From assembly GCA_932294295.1 (NCBI GenBank), contig OW028582.1:38972204-39036203 (forward strand): a stretch of 64,000 bases of DNA, written 5' to 3'. Shown one piece after another: positions 59,805 to 64,000 of the stretch (position 1 is its first letter; every line of letters starts with the position of its first letter). The position numbers were made by a program, and so were the translations under genes. The notes beneath the pieces are model-generated. The model worked only from the letters and a program-made list of their open reading frames with translations. It ran no database searches and was not told the origin of the DNA. Origin of the DNA: Alitta virens. Lineage: Eukaryota; Annelida; Polychaeta; Phyllodocida; Nereididae.

Positions 59805-60280
59805 TAATGAAATATAAGACTAGGCTTAAGGATTATCACGAGTCTCTGCAACACAAAATGCAGCTCGACATTTGTATCTTGATATTTGATTCACAAAAAA
59901 CACGACATTCATATTACACCATCCGTAATAAAACAAATTAAAATAGATACACCACAATATTGGTTAAACACTCAAAAGAGGGATATATGGATATATGAGA
60001 TATAGACTAGATATATGAAATCACAAGAAGCACATCTGATGCTAATGAAATATAAGACTAGGCTTAAGGATTATCATGAGTCTCTGCAACACAAAATGCA
60101 GCTCGACATTTGTATCTTGATATTTGATTCACAAAAAACACGACATTCATATTACACCATCCGTAATAAAACAAATTAAAATAGATACACCACAATATTG
60201 GTTAAACACTCAAAAGAGGGATATATGGATATATGAGATATAGACTAGATATATGAAATCACAAGAAGCACATCTGATTC
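59805..60280. repeat. 238-bp tandem duplication next to SAMHD1 stop
   Basis: 59805-60042 and 60043-60280 are almost identical (one C/T difference seen at CACGAG/CATGAG). The second copy ends two bases short of the SAMHD1 stop codon at 60283. The sequence has no coding potential. On the minus strand it forms the start of the SAMHD1 3' UTR. Confidence 0.9.
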
Positions 60281-60282
60281 AA

Positions 60283-63200
60283 CTAGAAATACAAAATTAA
60301 GGCACCATCCCTTAAAAACTTGTGGTCAACATATTTAATATTTTCCTTTTTCAGCGCTTTGATTTTTTCCTCGTGCTGCCTCTGCGAACAAATATTGATA
60401 AATTGATATAAGTTTATGATTACTTGAAAATCAAAGCTTTTATCTATTTATCCATCTATCTATCTATCCATCCCAATACTTACCTCGATAGACTCGAGCT
60501 GCTTTTTCTTCCAAGCATCAAAGCATTCCGACATAACTTTCAAAGTTTCTTTGTCGGTTTTTTTTCCGAAGACCCTCAATACACGGTGAATAAATTGATC
60601 TGGCATGAAATTCAGGACCTGTGCAAAACACAAGGTATAGCCATATTATGTAAATGCTATTAAGAGAATAAACCATCTTCGTATATGTTTGGCTGCTAAA
60701 GATTGGGTGTTTCTGCGTGGCTGTGGACTTGATGTTGCAAAAGACGGCTCCTCGTGCCATCAAAACTGAGCCAGAGTGGTTTACCAGATAACGGAGAACT
60801 TTATTATCATCACTGATTAATGAAATTGTTTTTACATACCATAATTTACAAGCCAAATGTTCTGTGGCACATGAATATATATTATGTTTTTATTATCCGG
60901 AAGGAAATTTTACATGCAAAAAGTTTTTTGATACACCATGTCCATTGAATAATCTGATGGCAACTGGCACAAACTGTTGTAGCGGTACTAACCACAATCT
61001 GTCAGGGTTTTTTTTTTATAACGTAGAACACACCTCATAGGGGTCCAGCTCCACCGCTTTGGATTCTTGATTCCGTTCGGGTTTATGGTAGAACCGGACC
61101 TTCTTGATCGGATCTCTGTTTTTGTCCCCATAGTCCAGGGTGACAATCTATTACAAATTTTAAAACACAGGTTTAAATTTTTGATTGTATTTTAGATCTA
61201 CCGTGTTTAATCCAATTTTTTCAATCTGATCAACCTTTGACATAATATTGCAATATCGCATTTTGGCCGAACTGAATTTTTATATTACTTAATACAAACC
61301 TGTATGGCTATGTCGTCCTTTTGAATGTCTGGTAGCTTAGGTTTAAATTCTTCGTAAATCTTCTGTTCAAAATAATTCTAGTTTAAAGTAAATAAAAAAA
61401 AAGTTGATTACAGTAAAACAAAAGTTACGATTACAGTGATGAAGACTTCTCTTCCGCTTGACTTTGACACAATTCCGAAATGATGCTCACTGTAAGATAC
61501 CCATTAAATGCTGCCTACTTCAAACTTTGCTGACACGACTCTAAACAATGTCCTTTTAATTTGAATGTGGATGGATGAGCTGATGTGGGCACTTAGGAGA
61601 AGTTATGAATGAATCGTAATGGAAACATTTTACACAAATTACTTGCTTAAAAAAAAGTGTTTCAATCCATATCCAGAAAACAACTTATCACAATTTGCCA
61701 TTGTAAGAGATAATGGCACCACAGCCTAGTCTTGACATCTCTTGTCTTGTCTTATCTTATCTTGTTATCTTATCTTATCTTCCTCACCTCCTTCTCGTCG
61801 CCATGAAGCTTGTGTTCACCCACGACCTTGTAGAGATCCCTCTTCTGGATCCGCCTCAGGATGTCACGAGCTTTCTTGAGTCCTGGCTTCTCCTTGACTT
61901 CCTCGTCGGTCAAGTACAAGATCTGCTGGTAGATGTGATCCGTTAACTTGACAAATACGCTCATGTCATCAACGGCATCAGATATCTTGACAAAACCCCT
62001 GTTTATGAATTCAAGAAATCTGCATTACCTTTTATACATTGGTGTATCTATGACACAGACTTTTAAACGGTGAGAGAAATATAGAATTATGAAATATACA
62101 AAGAAGTCATACCCTGCTGGTTTGGAAATAAGGCAGTCATTGCTTGCCAAAAGGGCATCTGTAATCCTATTAAAATACCAAACAGCAATTATAGATTGTC
62201 TTTAAAATGCAATATTTTTTATCAAACCCAAATTCAAATTTCACTGGTAATGAAAGCAAGTAAAGCATACTGCTGCAAAAGCACTCCATGCAAGATTAGT
62301 TAAGGAACCAACAAAAATAATTTATTAAAAGAAAAAAATCCACAAAATCAACAGATCAATATAATTGAATCACCAGCAGCATGCAGCCATAAAAACCTAA
62401 ATTTGGGATCACATTTTTTTTATTGATATTTCACCTTCACAAAAATTAGTCCACTTTGAAGGTTTTCGCCTGGTCAGAAGTTTAATTGAATTTATGTCGT
62501 TTTTGTCTATTTGTCACATCATGCAGTTTCCTAAATAGTCCTGCAAATGTCTCAATTTGATACCGCTGCCATTATATAAAGTTCTTAAATGATCCAAGGA
62601 ACCAGCCCTGCCTTAGTCATTCAGGGTGGGAGGATATGCATTGCGTTGAATTGCAGTGGGGAACCAATGAAAACCAAACTTTAAGATTTTTTAACCTCTC
62701 ACCAAAGATGAATGACGCATTGAGGAGTTACTGGAGCGCACACTGAAAAACTACAGACTACAAAGTTAGTAAAAATGTCTAACTTTCTTTGAAAAAGTGA
62801 CTGATCCCAGAATGATTACCACCCTCTCCCCGGTGCCGAAAAGGTAGCCTGAAAAGGTCTACCAAGTTATCATACTGGTATGTAACAACTAATCAGGTCT
62901 TTTTGAAATGAATGAATATAAGTCCTTGCCCGTCTTTGCATGGTTGGGCCGCGTTAGACATCCCCAATTGTCAACAGAGAAGTTAGGCCAGCTGTGACTA
63001 AAACTTCGATCTCAGAGATTTTCAGTGTGGCAATCTGCGTCCATCCAAATGCAGCCAATTATGCCCAATTTCGAAGCTTGAGAGCAACTGCTACATTTTT
63101 ATACAAAATTTCATAGCTTTTTTAAGAAAAGTGAGACTTTTATCTTCGAAATTTATTTTTGCCCCAGTCATTTGTTGTTTCATTGGCACTCCATATATTT

Positions 63201-63325
63201 GCCACATACAAAGGATGAGTCAATCTTACGTACATAAATTGTGTAGCACAAGTGGTTTTGTGCTGGTAGACCTGTCTGTGTAGGCAACTCCTCGTGTAGA
63301 AGAGGTCGTACAAGTTGGCGATTTC
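60283..63325 (-). CDS. SAMHD1: dNTP triphosphohydrolase SAMHD1, last seven exons
   Basis: Minus-strand coding exons: 63325-63234, 62166-62113, 61998-61788, 61377-61300, 61147-61034, 60618-60484, 60381-60283 (stop). All junctions are GT-AG and phases agree, giving 260 residues; the N-terminus and HD core lie past the window edge. Exon one reads NLYDLFYTR..LHRQVYQHK, keeping Arg, His, Tyr and Lys at the positions of human R366, H370, Y374 and K377 of the dNTP pocket. ITDALL, ISDAVDDM, LTDHIYQQILY and KARDILRRIQKRDLYKVVGE follow; the last holds the allosteric-site Arg and Lys. VTLDYGDKNRDPI and MPDQFIHRVLRVFGKKTDKETL match the C-terminal lobe. SAMHD1 cleaves dNTPs to nucleoside and triphosphate and restricts retroviruses and retroelements by starving reverse transcription. 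Intact as far as visible; residue numbers are from memory. Confidence 0.93.
61735..61781. repeat. (TTATC)n-like tract beside a SAMHD1 splice donor
   Basis: TTATC and TTGTC units end seven bases from the 5' splice site of the SAMHD1 exon at 61998-61788. The pentamer is the same as the tail of the LINE at 51.2 kb, so it could be a solo LINE or SINE tail. Confidence 0.5.
62170..63230. other. SAMHD1 intron, nothing else recognised
   Basis: Intron between the first two SAMHD1 exons in the window. I see no repeat family or additional exon in it. Confidence 0.6.
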
Positions 63326-63344
63326 CTAAAAAAAAAGAACATGG

Positions 63345-64000
63345 GCTGCGCTGCAGCTAAACCCTCAGCAAATCCCACATACCACACAGGCAACATTAAA
63401 ATGTTTAAGCGTTCGTTACATTTTGTTTCCAGAGCAGAACTCTAACATAAACTTTCGTTTCAAAAACTGAACTCTAACACTAATGCACTTGCCCAAATAA
63501 AATTGTATCCACACTGACATATCTTGTTTTACAATATATTGAAAAATGTTATTTCTTGAGTGTTTATATAGTGTGTGCAATAAACTGAAACAATTGCCAC
63601 TTGGCCTACATAGCCTGTTAGGCAATGCTAATTAGTCCAAGATGTCCTATTTTTTAATTTTTTAATTTCTTCATTTGTTCATTATTCTGAGTGTGAAATA
63701 ATAAAGTGTTCCTGTGGGTAATTACAAAGTCATTCACATTGCAATAATCAGACGATTTGGTAAATATGAATGAATAGAAATTATGAACTTTCATTTAATA
63801 CACAAGAACTGCATTTATTTTATTGCATGATAGCCAATACCCTGATTGTTTTTTGGATGATGAAATTAAAAATACTGGTGTATATTGCCATATTAGTCGT
63901 CTTATTCTTCATATGGGCATGATATTATGATGTCTCACAAATATCTTTCTTCTTATGAAGGTAGACCTGCAGGAACCCTGTAATGACAGCAATCTATTAT
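63345..64000. mobile_element. Third copy of the AACCCTCAGCGAA element, left part
   Basis: Starts GGCTGCGCTGCAGCTAAACC at 63345 and follows 21033-21820 closely: AACCCTCAGCAAATCCCACAT, AGAGCAGAACTCTAACA, TATTTCTTGAGTGTTTATATAG, GCTAATTAG and AGACCTGCAGGAACCCTG. Truncated by the window edge. It lies in the SAMHD1 intron upstream of the exon at 63325. Confidence 0.8.

Overview
This window is eukaryotic and animal. Genes are split by GT-AG introns, intergenic space is large and crowded with transposons, and microsatellites and poly-G/C runs are common. CR1/L2-like LINEs whose ORF1 carries PHD and SGNH-esterase domains, together with tRNA-derived SINEs and TTAA-flanked MITE-like elements, suggest a marine invertebrate such as an amphioxus, echinoderm, hemichordate or mollusc. 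The sequence alone does not let me name the species.

Only two host genes can be supported, and both belong to antiviral or nucleic-acid-sensing families. ZNFX1 (35899-42718, + strand) is complete from its probable start codon: seven coding exons, every splice phase consistent, 1837 residues. SAMHD1 (60283-63325, - strand) is represented by its last seven coding exons (260 residues); the HD catalytic core lies beyond the right edge. The genes converge and are separated by about 17.5 kb of mobile-element debris.

Layout. 1-8.9 kb: no gene; simple repeats, a 12-bp minisatellite and a poly-G/poly-C foldback. 8.9-10.3 kb: 5'-truncated LINE. 14.2-15.6 kb: a TTAA-flanked DNA element inside a foldback repeat. 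18.0-18.8 kb: a SINE split by a 632-bp inverted-repeat element that contains two more tRNA-like segments. 20.6-23.7 kb: a polypyrimidine tract, GATA/GACA repeats, then a 2.6-kb element with AACCCTCAGCGAA ends; relatives lie at 52-54.8 kb and at the right edge. 25.1-30.5 kb: a minus-strand LINE split by a plus-strand LINE that carries PHD, SGNH-esterase and NADAR-like domains and has lost its endonuclease. 31.4-34.4 kb: a hairpin, a dense AGGTCA half-site cluster and a 128-bp inverted repeat. 35.9-43.0 kb: ZNFX1. 44.4-51.2 kb: a degenerate minus-strand gag-like coding region with a tRNA-Leu-type primer binding site but no polymerase seen. 51.2-52.2 kb: minus-strand LINE fragment. 52.2-55.2 kb: an element with a 528-bp tandem duplication. 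55.8-59.7 kb: a decayed LINE with esterase, endonuclease and RT, broken by a 592-bp MITE. 59.8-63.3 kb: a 238-bp tandem duplication, then SAMHD1.

The strongest candidate for something undescribed is the NADAR-like domain, a NAD/ADP-ribose-linked fold, built into the LINE at 26-29 kb. The most notable organisational point is the ZNFX1-SAMHD1 neighbourhood, because both human orthologues lie on chromosome 20.
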